The notes beneath the pieces were generated by a model, which did not search any database, was not told the origin of the DNA, and saw nothing but the letters and a program-made list of their open reading frames with translations. A program made the position numbers and the translations under genes. A stretch of DNA of 64,000 nt, from assembly GCF_044762655.1 (NCBI RefSeq), contig NZ_JBIWER010000004.1:1-64000 (forward strand), written 5' to 3'. Of the stretch, positions 45,170-53,382 are shown in pieces. The number at the start of each line of letters is the position of its first letter. The first letter of the stretch is position 1. The DNA comes from Psychrobacillus sp044762655 (lineage in GTDB: Bacteria > Bacillota > Bacilli > Bacillales_A > Planococcaceae).

Positions 45170-45661
45170 ATGATTAGGGCGACCACGTTAGATGACATTT
45201 CGATAATTCAACAGATCGCAAAGGTCAGTTGGAACGATACTTACAAAAATATAATACCTATTGACATACAAACACTTTTTTTAGAAAAGGCTTATTCCCC
45301 TATGATGCTTGTGAAAAGAATAGAAAAAACTATTTTCTTAGTCGCTGAGTATGAAGGGAAACCTATTGGTTTTGCCAACTTTACCTATGTTGACGAGGAT
45401 GGAGACGCAGAACTTACGGCAATCTATGTTTTACCTGAATATAAACAACTTGGATATGGCAAACAACTCTTACTAGCCGGATTGAACGAAATGCCTGCAG
45501 GTCGCCAATTATTTGTTTACGTAGAAAGCAAAAATGATAATGCTCGTCTTTTTTATGAAAATTTCGGTTTCGAATGCTTAGAAGAATTTGATGAATATTT
45601 TGAAGGACATCCACTTTCTACCGCTAAGTATGTATACCTATTAAAAACACCGGTCATTTAA
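45170..45661 (+). CDS. GNAT N-acetyltransferase
   Basis: 163 aa with GNAT motif A (AIYVLPEYKQLGYGKQLLLAGL) and motif B (VESKNDNARLFYENFGFECLEEFDE). SD AGAGGTG precedes the ATG. It belongs to the general amino-group acetyltransferases; the substrate is unknown. A perfect palindromic terminator covers its stop codon. Confidence 0.85.
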   Translation: MIRATTLDDISIIQQIAKVSWNDTYKNIIPIDIQTLFLEKAYSPMMLVKRIEKTIFLVAEYEGKPIGFANFTYVDEDGDAELTAIYVLPEYKQLGYGKQLLLAGLNEMPAGRQLFVYVESKNDNARLFYENFGFECLEEFDEYFEGHPLSTAKYVYLLKTPVI

Positions 45662-45675
45662 TGACCGGTGTTTTT
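45644..45675 (+). terminator. Terminator of the GNAT gene
   Basis: AAAACACCGGTCAT/ATGACCGGTGTTTT perfect stem followed by TT; the stop codon TAA is in the loop. Confidence 0.85.
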
Positions 45676-45680
45676 GTTTA

Positions 45681-45740
45681 TTATAGTGATTTCTCTGTAC
45701 TGTAGAATTCCTCTTGCTCCTGCGCAAAGCTCGTCGCAGG
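45681..45740 (-). pseudogene. 3' remnant of a second DUF4064 gene
   Basis: The minus strand encodes QEQEEFYSTEKSL and a stop, nearly the same as the C-terminus QEQEEYYTTEKTL of the intact DUF4064 gene at 45780. The matching DNA is short, and an in-frame stop lies nine codons upstream, so only the 3' end of a former tandem copy is left. Confidence 0.6.
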
Positions 45741-45779
45741 GACAGATTAATTTCTTTTATTTTTCATGTTCTTTGTTAC

Positions 45780-46253
45780 TTAAAGCGTCTTCTCCGTCGT
45801 ATAGTATTCCTCTTGTTCCTGTAGTTGAACTGGTGGTTTACGTACAAAGCACATAATTGCAGCAACGTATAATAGAATGGATGTTATAGAAATAATACCT
45901 GCAAATAATCCCGCCAAAATAAACATAATTCCTGCTAGTTTTGGGTTTTTATTTTTAGAAACAGATACGATACCAATAATATTCAGGATTAAGCTAATTA
46001 CAAGAATAATGATAAACACCCAACCAAATACGTTGAATGCATCGATAACTACATCCTTATTATCATTTATCAATTGTAAATCTGCTTCCGTTACGTTGGG
46101 ATCAGTGGCCATGACATTCTGGAATTCACTTATAAACGCTTCATCTTGCATTACGCTGCTTCCACTTACCACTAGGATCGTCACTAAAATAATACTAAGT
46201 AATGTCATAATTGCACTAATAACACCTAAAACTATTTCTCCTGTACGTGACAT
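45780..46253 (-). CDS. DUF4064 membrane protein
   Basis: 157 aa with about three or four membrane helices (residues about 7-30, 74-95, 101-135) and a polar outside loop (DEAFISEFQNVMATDPNVTEADLQ). It matches the DUF4064 layout, a family of unknown function in Firmicutes. A truncated copy of its 3' end lies just downstream, indicating past tandem duplication. Confidence 0.82.
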   Translation of the reverse strand: MSRTGEIVLGVISAIMTLLSIILVTILVVSGSSVMQDEAFISEFQNVMATDPNVTEADLQLINDNKDVVIDAFNVFGWVFIIILVISLILNIIGIVSVSKNKNPKLAGIMFILAGLFAGIISITSILLYVAAIMCFVRKPPVQLQEQEEYYTTEKTL

Positions 46254-46357
46254 AGAATTCAGTCCTCTCTTTTAATATACTCTTTTTATTCTACGATAAC
46301 TATATGAAAAAGTTTCGTATAATTTTAAAGTCCCCTCCATAAAATAGTTTAAAACCT

Positions 46358-46383
46358 GTTTAAAACTTTTTGAACGTGGGTAA
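46358..46383 (+). promoter_or_regulatory. SigB promoter of the 32-aa ORF
   Basis: GTTTAA, a 14-bp spacer, then GGGTAA: a perfect -35 and five of six at -10. The predicted start site is about 30 nt before the ATG of the small ORF. Confidence 0.8.
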
Positions 46384-46421
46384 TATTAAACTATCAACAA
46401 AAATATGAGAGGATGAGTTTC

Positions 46422-46520
46422 ATGGAGAAAAAATTAATTTTTAGTCAATCAGATTTCCTTTATACGTTGGCAGGTGCATCAGCATTAACAGGAATTTTAG
46501 TATTTTTTACGCAAATATAA
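46422..46520 (+). CDS. 32-aa putative membrane peptide
   Basis: An ORF with SD GAGGATG, an ATG start and a terminator 13 nt after its stop codon. It starts MEKKLIFSQSDFLYTLAG and ends LTGILVFFTQI, giving one hydrophobic segment (residues about 13-31). With a SigB promoter in front it forms a complete single-gene unit. Probably a stress-induced membrane microprotein; function unknown. Confidence 0.75.
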   Translation: MEKKLIFSQSDFLYTLAGASALTGILVFFTQI

Positions 46521-46532
46521 TACGTTCCACTT

Positions 46533-46575
46533 AAAAAGGCAATCCTTTTCTATATAGAAGCGGATTGCCTTTTTG
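46533..46575. terminator. Bidirectional terminator
   Basis: AAAAAGGCAATCC/GGATTGCCTTTTT perfect stem between the 32-aa ORF and the converging GNAT gene. Confidence 0.85.
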
Positions 46576-46594
46576 TTGATTCAGCAATAAGTTT

Positions 46595-46876
46595 TTATGC
46601 TTTTAGATCATTATATTCATCATATTTGGAAAAGGCTGATACGACATACGAGCAAACCGGCTCCATTTTCAAATCCTTCTCTCTCGCATAAGAAGCGGCA
46701 TTATCAAGTAATTTCTTAGCAATTCCTTGACCTCTCAATTTATCAGAAACATATGTGTGATCCATCACCATTACGTCTCCCAGTAATGTCCATGTAATTT
46801 CACCAAGTCGTTCCCCATCTTGAATATATTGATAGGCAAATACATCGTTTCCTAATTCTTTATATTGAAACTCCAT
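46595..46876 (-). CDS. Small GNAT-type acetyltransferase (YjdJ-like)
   Basis: A 93-aa member of the short GNAT family (Gcn5-related, GNAT_2-like) with the acetyl-CoA loop VSDKLRGQGIAKKLLDNAASYAREK and the C-terminal PVCSYVVSAFSKYDEY. These single-domain proteins resemble YjdJ and human NATD1. The substrate is unknown. SD AAGGAGTGG precedes the ATG. Confidence 0.85.
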   Translation of the reverse strand: MEFQYKELGNDVFAYQYIQDGERLGEITWTLLGDVMVMDHTYVSDKLRGQGIAKKLLDNAASYAREKDLKMEPVCSYVVSAFSKYDEYNDLKA

Positions 46877-46942
46877 CTTTCACCACTCCTTTTCTGAATT
46901 TTATCATATCTTCCGAATGATTGACAACGAAGGGTTCCCTCA

Positions 46943-47857
46943 CTAGTTGAAGATAGAACGAATCGAATCGATTAAATCGTTAAAGAAGTTTTTGACACCA
47001 GCCCAAAATCCTTCATTGTCGACAATTTTACCGATTTTGTCTTCAATCGTTTTACTTAAGTCATTCAGTTGATCTGACCACTGGCTGAAGTCGATATCTA
47101 ATTGACGAATACGGTCCATTAAATCGATTAGCAGCTGACGATCTTTTTCAGAAAGCTCAATATTTAAATTGGCTAATTGCTCAGAAACAATTTTCTCCAC
47201 TTCTTCTCGTGAAACTGGATTTTGTTCGGCAATTTGCTTTTTAATTTCTGTTAGCAATTCACTTACCTTTGCTTCATCAATACCTGCATCTTTTGCTAGA
47301 TTGGTAGCGATAGATAACTCGTCATTCGCTACATCTGTGCGTTCTGGATCTAGTGTTTCTCCTGTTACCTCATACGCTTTGTATATTCCTACAAGCGCAG
47401 AATGACCAGTTACAGGCTTTGGTGCAGCAATTTCCACAACTGCATCCTTAATCCCCGCTGTTAGCATGGCATTTGCATACATTTCAGAGGTTACTTCTGT
47501 AATATCATCTGGCGTCACAATGCTAATCACTAAACCCTTACCAGCATCTTTTCGTGTAATTTTAGCAGAGGAGAACATTCTTGCAGATGCATCTCCGTCC
47601 TGTAAATATGTCGCTAAGTCTTTTCCAGTTACTTCTATTTCCTGAACATCTGATTTATCCGTTATTTTTAAGCTTTTTTTAACGCTGGCTTTTTGTTCAG
47701 CTGTTAAGTTTCCACCATATACAACGATAGGTGCACCAAACTTTTCGTTTACGACTTCTTCCGTGGAGCCGTCTGAATCTGCTAATGAATAAGTCGGTCC
47801 AATGACCATACCTAGTAACAACATCGCTGTAATGAATGGTAATAATAATTTTTTCAT
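46943..47857 (-). CDS. DUF1002 secreted protein
   Basis: 304 aa with an N-terminal Sec signal (residues 1-26, cleavage near LADS). The DUF1002 domain follows (APIVVYGGNLTAEQKASVKKS ... ALVGIYKAYEVTG), then a helical acidic C-terminus with possible coiled coil (residues about 205-285). DUF1002 proteins are exported Firmicutes proteins without known function. An ECF-sigma-like promoter lies 37 nt upstream. Confidence 0.85.
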   Translation of the reverse strand: MKKLLLPFITAMLLLGMVIGPTYSLADSDGSTEEVVNEKFGAPIVVYGGNLTAEQKASVKKSLKITDKSDVQEIEVTGKDLATYLQDGDASARMFSSAKITRKDAGKGLVISIVTPDDITEVTSEMYANAMLTAGIKDAVVEIAAPKPVTGHSALVGIYKAYEVTGETLDPERTDVANDELSIATNLAKDAGIDEAKVSELLTEIKKQIAEQNPVSREEVEKIVSEQLANLNIELSEKDRQLLIDLMDRIRQLDIDFSQWSDQLNDLSKTIEDKIGKIVDNEGFWAGVKNFFNDLIDSIRSIFN

Positions 47858-47893
47858 ACTCTTTTACCCCTTTCCATTTCATTCTCTCAATAA

Positions 47894-47918
47894 TACGAAA
47901 ATAGGAGTAAAAAGTTCC
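47894..47918 (-). promoter_or_regulatory. ECF-sigma-like promoter of the DUF1002 gene
   Basis: The minus strand reads GGAAC, a 16-bp spacer, then CGTA, matching the AAC-N16-CGTA pattern of SigW/SigX/SigM promoters in Bacillus. It fits an envelope-stress gene, but the call rests on pattern alone. Confidence 0.5.
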
Positions 47919-47948
47919 GATTAATCGTTTCTTTTCACTCCAAATAAA

Positions 47949-48809
47949 TTACATTTTCAATTGAGTCCAACCATCTTCTTGGACAATTTTTTTATCTTTC
48001 ATTAGCTTGCCTAGAGCGCGTTTGAACGCCGCTTTACTCATGCTAAACATTTCTTGAATTTCGTCCGGAGATGACTTGTCTGTAAAGGGCATTTTCCCTC
48101 CGACATCGTTTAAATAGCGGAATATAGATTCAGCATCGTCCCCTAAACGTTCATGTCTTCGTGGTAGTAGGGAACCATTCAATGATCCATCCTCTTTCAC
48201 GTCGATTACTCGAACCGTTAAATCTTCTCCTAGCCTTGGTTCACTTAGTCGTTCTGACTCATGCACAAAAATACGGTAATTTTCTGGAACACTTAACAAA
48301 AACGTACCAACCGGAAGTAAACGGTACGCACGGGCTTGAAGATTCTGATTGAACAAAGTCGTTGGTGCGTCTATATATAGCTCTTCAACACGATCCTCCG
48401 TTGCTAAACGACCGAATAACTCCCCTTCTTTATCGGTACGGAGTGTCATATACAAATGGTCCCCAACAGCCGGCCATAATTCTTTTAGCTTCGGTAGGTC
48501 ATCTTCTTTTACTTGAACTTCCTTGGACGTGCCAATATCGACAAAAACACCTTCTCTATCAGCAACTTTAATGACACGAGCCCAGCCATATGTGCCCTTT
48601 TGGATAGAAGGTAGCTGGGTTGTGGCAGATAAATTTCCACGTCTGTCCACAAACAAGAACGCTTGAATGGTGCCACCAACCTCTATGTCCTCTGGTGCTT
48701 CGGATGCATTTAACGGAATTTCCAGCCCATCGTATGTTAAAATCCACTTCGATCCCTGTTGTTCCTTCACTTGTAATTTTACTATTTCTCCTGATGCTGT
48801 TCCTATCAA
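47949..48809 (-). CDS. cvfB: CvfB-like S1 RNA-binding protein (YitL)
   Basis: 286 aa from a TTG (48809) behind AAGGAG, since proteins of this family start near GTASGEIV. It has three S1-like domains (about residues 60-130, 140-210 and the first, degenerate, at 5-60) and a C-terminal winged helix (SSPDEIQEMFSMSKAAFKRALGKLMKDKKIV). CvfB binds RNA and affects virulence genes in Staphylococcus; in Bacillus the homologue is YitL. Confidence 0.88.
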   Translation of the reverse strand: MIGTASGEIVKLQVKEQQGSKWILTYDGLEIPLNASEAPEDIEVGGTIQAFLFVDRRGNLSATTQLPSIQKGTYGWARVIKVADREGVFVDIGTSKEVQVKEDDLPKLKELWPAVGDHLYMTLRTDKEGELFGRLATEDRVEELYIDAPTTLFNQNLQARAYRLLPVGTFLLSVPENYRIFVHESERLSEPRLGEDLTVRVIDVKEDGSLNGSLLPRRHERLGDDAESIFRYLNDVGGKMPFTDKSSPDEIQEMFSMSKAAFKRALGKLMKDKKIVQEDGWTQLKM

Positions 48810-49015
48810 AATTACCGCTCTCCTTCTGACCAAATATGGTTTTGAAACTTGCTATTCACAAGATGTACTACTTCCCTATAACCGATTCATCAGCGCCATA
48901 AACAATAGGTGTAAATGGATGTGTGCGATGAATATTCGCTTTTAAAACAAGCTAATTAACCTTCTCTAAGGTTGTATGTATATTGCATTGGTCTGGTCAA
49001 AAACTTCTATAGAGT

Positions 49016-49435
49016 TTACTCACTATCTTGGTCTTGAATTTCTAAAAGCTTTGCCCTTAAAGTGGGATTCTCATCTAAAAATAATACTAAATCAGCAATA
49101 CGATCGATAGAGTTCCAGCTTAAGTGATGTTCAATCCCTTCTACATCATTGTAAATATTCTCTTCCTTTACACCAATGATCCGTAAGAAATCTTCCAAAA
49201 GATCATGTCTTTTCACTAATCGCTTACCGAGTTTCATCCCTTTTGCGGTAAGCGTAAGACCCCGATACTTTTCATATATTAGAAAGCCATCTTTATCTAG
49301 TTTTTGAACCATTTTTGTTACGGAAGATGGTAATACAGACAATGCTTCTGCAATATCAGACACACGAGCATACCCTTTCTGCTCAATTAACAAATAAATT
49401 TGTTCGATATGGTCTTCCATGCTTGGTGTTGGCAT
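49016..49435 (-). CDS. mntR: Manganese-responsive repressor MntR
   Basis: A 139-aa DtxR/MntR protein. The N-terminal winged helix is followed by the metal-binding/dimer domain. The Mn-site residues are kept: Asp8 and Glu11 (EDHIEQIY), His in KRHDLLEDFLRIIG, Glu/His in EGIEHHLS. The predicted fold and length match B. subtilis MntR (142 aa). It represses Mn uptake genes when Mn is plentiful. No Mn transporter gene lies nearby. Confidence 0.93.
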   Translation of the reverse strand: MPTPSMEDHIEQIYLLIEQKGYARVSDIAEALSVLPSSVTKMVQKLDKDGFLIYEKYRGLTLTAKGMKLGKRLVKRHDLLEDFLRIIGVKEENIYNDVEGIEHHLSWNSIDRIADLVLFLDENPTLRAKLLEIQDQDSE

Positions 49436-49529
49436 ATATATCTTCCCCTCATCTCTGCTCTATATATTTTACTACAATGAAGATCCTATCACAATTTTAG
49501 TTACTATTTCGGATAATTTGATACATAGA

Positions 49530-49557
49530 AAAACCTTATCTATAAAGACAAGGTTTT
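49530..49557 (-). terminator. Terminator of the comFB-like gene
   Basis: AAACCTTGTCTTTATAGATAAGGTTTT on the minus strand is a near-perfect hairpin; it overlaps the end of the comFB-like gene. Confidence 0.65.
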
Positions 49558-49825
49558 AATTACGATGTGGGTATTTACCCACAACATAAATAGAGTGAAT
49601 AATTCTTTTGTTAATCCATTCTAAGTTTTCTGCTGTATTTAAACGCTCGAAAACTGCGATTCTTCCTTTTTCGGTTGTAACATAATGAGCAGGTAACGTA
49701 TTTAAACTTAACGCCATAATATCTCGTTCGCATTGTTCACATTTACAAAAGGTTTGGTATTCAGTTCCCCGCATCATCACTCTGACAAGGCTTTGAACTA
49801 TTTCTTGCATCACATTCGTAAGCAA
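49556..49825 (-). CDS. comFB: ComFB-like late competence development protein
   Basis: 89 aa from a TTG behind AAAGGAG (49825); the longer frame upstream is spurious. It shows the ComFB pattern NVMQEIVQSL, a zinc-binding CKCEQCERDI, the LNTLPAHYVTTEKGR segment and the C-terminal KYPHRN. In B. subtilis the gene lies in the comF operon; here it stands alone. ComFB-type proteins bind c-di-AMP/c-di-GMP in some bacteria; the role here is unknown. Confidence 0.85.
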   Translation of the reverse strand: MLTNVMQEIVQSLVRVMMRGTEYQTFCKCEQCERDIMALSLNTLPAHYVTTEKGRIAVFERLNTAENLEWINKRIIHSIYVVGKYPHRN

Positions 49826-49863
49826 TGGCAACACTCCTTTCAAGTATAAGTAAATGGGAACAT

Positions 49864-49889
49864 GTTTAATAATATACCCAAAAGGGTAA
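49864..49889 (+). promoter_or_regulatory. SigB promoter of the 51-aa membrane ORF
   Basis: GTTTAA, a 14-bp spacer, then GGGTAA, the same -35, spacer and -10 as the promoter at 46358. It is followed after 51 nt by the small ORF's ATG. From memory, the related Listeria gene lmo0937 is also SigB-dependent. Confidence 0.8.
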
Positions 49890-49940
49890 CTTTTTAATAT
49901 CAACATACTTAGTAAATAAAAAAAGAGAGGTTGATATTAA

Positions 49941-50096
49941 ATGGGTAGAATTTTATGGGGAATTATCGTCGTATTAATCGTACTTTGGTTACTTGGTTTA
50001 GTACTGAAGATTGGTGGAGGACTTATTCACGCTCTATTAGTTATTGCAGTAATTGTTTTCGTCATCCAATTAATTAGCGGAAAACGATCACTGTAA
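49941..50096 (+). CDS. lmo0937-family small membrane protein
   Basis: 51 aa: two hydrophobic segments (MGRILWGIIVVLIVLWLLGL and LVIAVIVFVIQLISG) joined by a KIGGGLIH turn, as in the lmo0937 family. The SD (AGAGAGG) is about 11 nt before the ATG. A SigB promoter precedes it and a terminator follows, making it a one-gene unit of the general stress response. Function unknown. Confidence 0.85.
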   Translation: MGRILWGIIVVLIVLWLLGLVLKIGGGLIHALLVIAVIVFVIQLISGKRSL

Positions 50097-50102
50097 GGAA
50101 AG

Positions 50103-50131
50103 GTGTTGCCAATTTGGCAACACCTTTTTTA
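50103..50131 (+). terminator. Terminator of the 51-aa ORF
   Basis: GGTGTTGCC/GGCAACACC stem followed by TTTTTT. Confidence 0.88.
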
Positions 50132-50156
50132 TATACACTTTTTATCTATCGGTTTG

Positions 50157-51266
50157 TTATTGTCTAATTTTAGCGTAAATGCATGTATCTCTCAGCTTTT
50201 TCCCGTCCGCAGATAAGGAATCTTTGAGTAGCACGCCTTCCAATGTATATCCGACTCTTTCCGCAACAGATCGACTTCGAACATTTTCACTATCACAGCG
50301 TATTTCAACTCGATTAGCATGTAGTTCCTCAAATGCAAATTGGGTAATTCGCTCACAGGCTTCCGTCATTAAACCTTTTCCTTCAAACTTACTATCAATC
50401 CAATAGCCAATTTCAAATTTACGAACTTCCCAGTCAATTCGATGTAAACCGGAAGCACCTACAAATTCACCCGTGTCTCTTAAATACAGCTGAAGTCGTA
50501 AATCCTTCCTAGTTATAAAATCTGCAACCGCTTGGCGTATGTTCGTAGTAATCTGCTCTAATGACTGCTTTTTTTGCGCCCACGGCATCCATTCTTTTAG
50601 CGCAGCATCTGAATTGCTTACCGCTTTCCAAATTTCCTCAGCGTCCTCCACTTTAGGTGCACGTATCAACAAACGCTCTGTGTAAAATTCCTCAGGAAAA
50701 GATAGCTCTTCTTTAACTGGGAAAGGTTTATGAAAATCTTCATCCCATTTTACTGGGGTGGCAGTCCCTTTTAAGAAATCCTCTCTCGTCAGCCCATATG
50801 TTACGGCATCATAGTAGGAGTCTTCTTTAGGTGAAAACCAAGCTTGTCGTAGCTGTGCTTCCTTTACAAATCCAGCTCGCTCAAACGTTTTTCTCATCGC
50901 AAAATTATCCTGTCTTGTATGACCTTCTAAACGATTCTTCGCTTCTGGCAGTTGAAATACATACTCTGCAACGAGCTTTAATGCTTTTGGTCCATAGCCG
51001 TTGCCCCTTGCATGATCAGCAATTCGTAAGTCAAATAGGGGAATCTCATCTTGTAAATCATAAATTTTAACGAACCCAACTTTTTCATTTGCTTCATTTT
51101 CAATCCAAAATGTTTTGACTTCGTCCGATTGATATCCACCCTCTTCAATCGTTTTTTCTATTAGCTCCCTTGCCGGGTGTGAGTTTCCATGATACGGCCA
51201 ACTATTTGTCGTCATGAAGTGGATTAGCTGCTCTTGTTCTTCCATTGTCCATTCCGTAAGCTTCAT
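50157..51266 (-). CDS. Tandem GNAT acetyltransferase
   Basis: 369 aa containing two GNAT domains. The first (residues about 10-160) has IADHARGNGYGPKALKLVAEYVF and MRKTFERAGFVKEAQLRQ; the second (about 190-369) is RimJ/RimL-like with IGYWIDSKFEGKGLMTEACERI and RSRSVAERVGYTLEGVLLKD. Most relatives have a single domain, so this is a fusion or internal duplication of unlike domains. Substrate unknown (ribosomal protein, antibiotic or other amine). Confidence 0.85.
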   Translation of the reverse strand: MKLTEWTMEEQEQLIHFMTTNSWPYHGNSHPARELIEKTIEEGGYQSDEVKTFWIENEANEKVGFVKIYDLQDEIPLFDLRIADHARGNGYGPKALKLVAEYVFQLPEAKNRLEGHTRQDNFAMRKTFERAGFVKEAQLRQAWFSPKEDSYYDAVTYGLTREDFLKGTATPVKWDEDFHKPFPVKEELSFPEEFYTERLLIRAPKVEDAEEIWKAVSNSDAALKEWMPWAQKKQSLEQITTNIRQAVADFITRKDLRLQLYLRDTGEFVGASGLHRIDWEVRKFEIGYWIDSKFEGKGLMTEACERITQFAFEELHANRVEIRCDSENVRSRSVAERVGYTLEGVLLKDSLSADGKKLRDTCIYAKIRQ

Positions 51267-51285
51267 TTTCCCGCCTCCGTACGTG

Positions 51286-53382
51286 CTATTTATTTATCTT
51301 TATAAGTCGCAATGAATTTAATACTACTAATAATGTAGCCCCCATATCTGCAAAGATGGCAATCCATAAAGTTAACCACCCTGGAATAATGAGAAGCAGT
51401 GCAATTATTTTTAATCCTAATGCAAACATAATATTTTCTTTAATAATATGCAATGCTTTTCGACTTAATCGGATTGTATAAGGCAATTTTTCTAGGTCAT
51501 CGCCCATTAAAGCTACGTCTGCTGTTTCCAGTGCCGCATCGGTTCCTGCCCCTCCCATTGCAATACCAACAGTAGCTGCTGCAAGCGCTGGAGAATCATT
51601 GACACCATCTCCAACCATTGCAACCGTTCCGTACTTTTCTTTTAAGATCTTTATAGCAGAAAGTTTTTGTTCGGGCATTAGCCCCGCTTCAACATCCGTC
51701 ATTCCAAGCTTCTCTGCGATTGCGCTTGCGGTACGTTTGTCATCTCCCGTTAGCATGACTGTATGCTGAATTCCTGCTTTTCTCAGTTTTTCTAGTACGT
51801 TTTTACTTGTTGGACGTATTGGATCTGCTACAGCAATATACCCTTGATATACACCATCTGCTGACGCAAGCATGACTGTATTTCCTTCTGTTTGGAGTTG
51901 TTCAATTTTAGTAAGTACTTCCAGTGAAACAGTGCTTATAGAGGAAATCCAACTAACGCTTCCGACTGCCCATTTCGCTCCATCCACTACTCCCTCTGCT
52001 CCTTTTCCAGTGACAGATTGGAATTGCTCTATTTCTTCACGTTGAATATGTTCTTTTGCACCATATTTAACAATGGCTTGCGCTAGCGGATGCTGAGAAT
52101 AAGTTTCGATAGACATTACTTTTTGAAGAAACTCATTCGGAGTAATAGCATCAACATCTGTAACCTCAGGATACCCTTTTGTTAGTGTACCTGTTTTGTC
52201 AAATGCGATTGCTTGAAGTCGACCAATTTCCTCTAAGTGGAGGCCACCTTTAATCAACACCCCCTGTTTCGCTGCATTTCCAATCGCTGTCACAATAGCT
52301 ACTGGAGTGGATACTACTAATGCACATGGGCAGCCTACTACTAAAACCGCAAGTCCTTGGTAAATCCAAGTTTGCCAATCTGCTCCGAATAATGGAGGCA
52401 AAATCGCTACTAAAATCGCAATAATAATAATGGCAGGTGTATAATACTTCGCAAACTTATCTACAAACTTTTGAGATGGGGCTTTTTCTGCTTGTGCTTC
52501 TTCCACAAGATGGATTATTTTCGCTATTGTAGTGTCTTCCACTCGCTTCGTTACTTTAACTTCGAGTGACCCTTCCTCGTTTAACGTACCTGCAAAAACT
52601 TCATCATCAATTGACTTCATAACTGGCACTGACTCACCGGTAATGGGTGCTTGATTGACTGCAGAGATACCTTTTAATACAACTCCATCCATAGCAATTT
52701 TTTGTCCCGGTTTTACAATCAGTACATCATTTATTTGTATAAAATCTGTATCGACCTCTACTAGCTTCCCATTTTTACGTATGGTTGCTGTCGGAGGTGC
52801 AATATCCATTAGCTGACTGATTGACTGACGAGCTTTATTCATCGAGAAAGCCTCTAGTGCCTCACTGATTGCAAATAAGAAAACTACTACAGCACCCTCG
52901 CGCCATTCCCCAATAATCGCTGCTCCAATAATTGCAATTGTCATAAGCGTTTTCATATCAAAACTAAAACGAGATAAATTGACAAATCCAGCTCTAAATA
53001 AGTCAAAGCCTCCTACAGCTATAGAGATGATGAATAATGCTACGGCAAGTGGGTGTGATTCCTCATAAGTAAAGGATGCGATAATCCCTATTACTAAAAA
53101 GACAAAGGAAGTAACTGTTAAGACATTTTCTTTTCGTTTGAAAAAAGGAACCGTTTCTTGTTGACGCTGTTTGACAGTTGTCACTTTTATGCCATCGAAT
53201 GCTCCAGCTTTTTCGATGTCCTCTACTGTTGCTTTTCCAATGACGGATACCTTAGATGCACCAAAATTAACCGTTGCGTCCTCTACCTGAGGAAGATTTT
53301 TAATATTATTTTCGAATTTCATGGCACAGCTGGCACATGAAAGATTTTCTAATCGATATTCTTGCTTAACTGCTTTCTCCAT
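51286..53382 (-). CDS. cadA: Cd/Zn/Co-transporting P-type ATPase CadA
   Basis: About 698 aa. One N-terminal HMA domain with a metal-binding CASC (residues 16-19), eight membrane helices with the CPC motif (VVGCPCALVVSTPVAI), the phosphorylation site AFDKTGTLTKGYP, the ATP-binding HP dipeptide (SQHPLAQAIV) and the C-terminal GDGVNDSPALA. It exports Cd2+, Zn2+ and related ions. It overlaps the end of cadC by 17 nt. The ATG at 53382 is preferred over GTG 53391 on SD spacing (GAGGG). Confidence 0.93.
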   Translation of the reverse strand: MEKAVKQEYRLENLSCASCAMKFENNIKNLPQVEDATVNFGASKVSVIGKATVEDIEKAGAFDGIKVTTVKQRQQETVPFFKRKENVLTVTSFVFLVIGIIASFTYEESHPLAVALFIISIAVGGFDLFRAGFVNLSRFSFDMKTLMTIAIIGAAIIGEWREGAVVVFLFAISEALEAFSMNKARQSISQLMDIAPPTATIRKNGKLVEVDTDFIQINDVLIVKPGQKIAMDGVVLKGISAVNQAPITGESVPVMKSIDDEVFAGTLNEEGSLEVKVTKRVEDTTIAKIIHLVEEAQAEKAPSQKFVDKFAKYYTPAIIIIAILVAILPPLFGADWQTWIYQGLAVLVVGCPCALVVSTPVAIVTAIGNAAKQGVLIKGGLHLEEIGRLQAIAFDKTGTLTKGYPEVTDVDAITPNEFLQKVMSIETYSQHPLAQAIVKYGAKEHIQREEIEQFQSVTGKGAEGVVDGAKWAVGSVSWISSISTVSLEVLTKIEQLQTEGNTVMLASADGVYQGYIAVADPIRPTSKNVLEKLRKAGIQHTVMLTGDDKRTASAIAEKLGMTDVEAGLMPEQKLSAIKILKEKYGTVAMVGDGVNDSPALAAATVGIAMGGAGTDAALETADVALMGDDLEKLPYTIRLSRKALHIIKENIMFALGLKIIALLLIIPGWLTLWIAIFADMGATLLVVLNSLRLIKINK

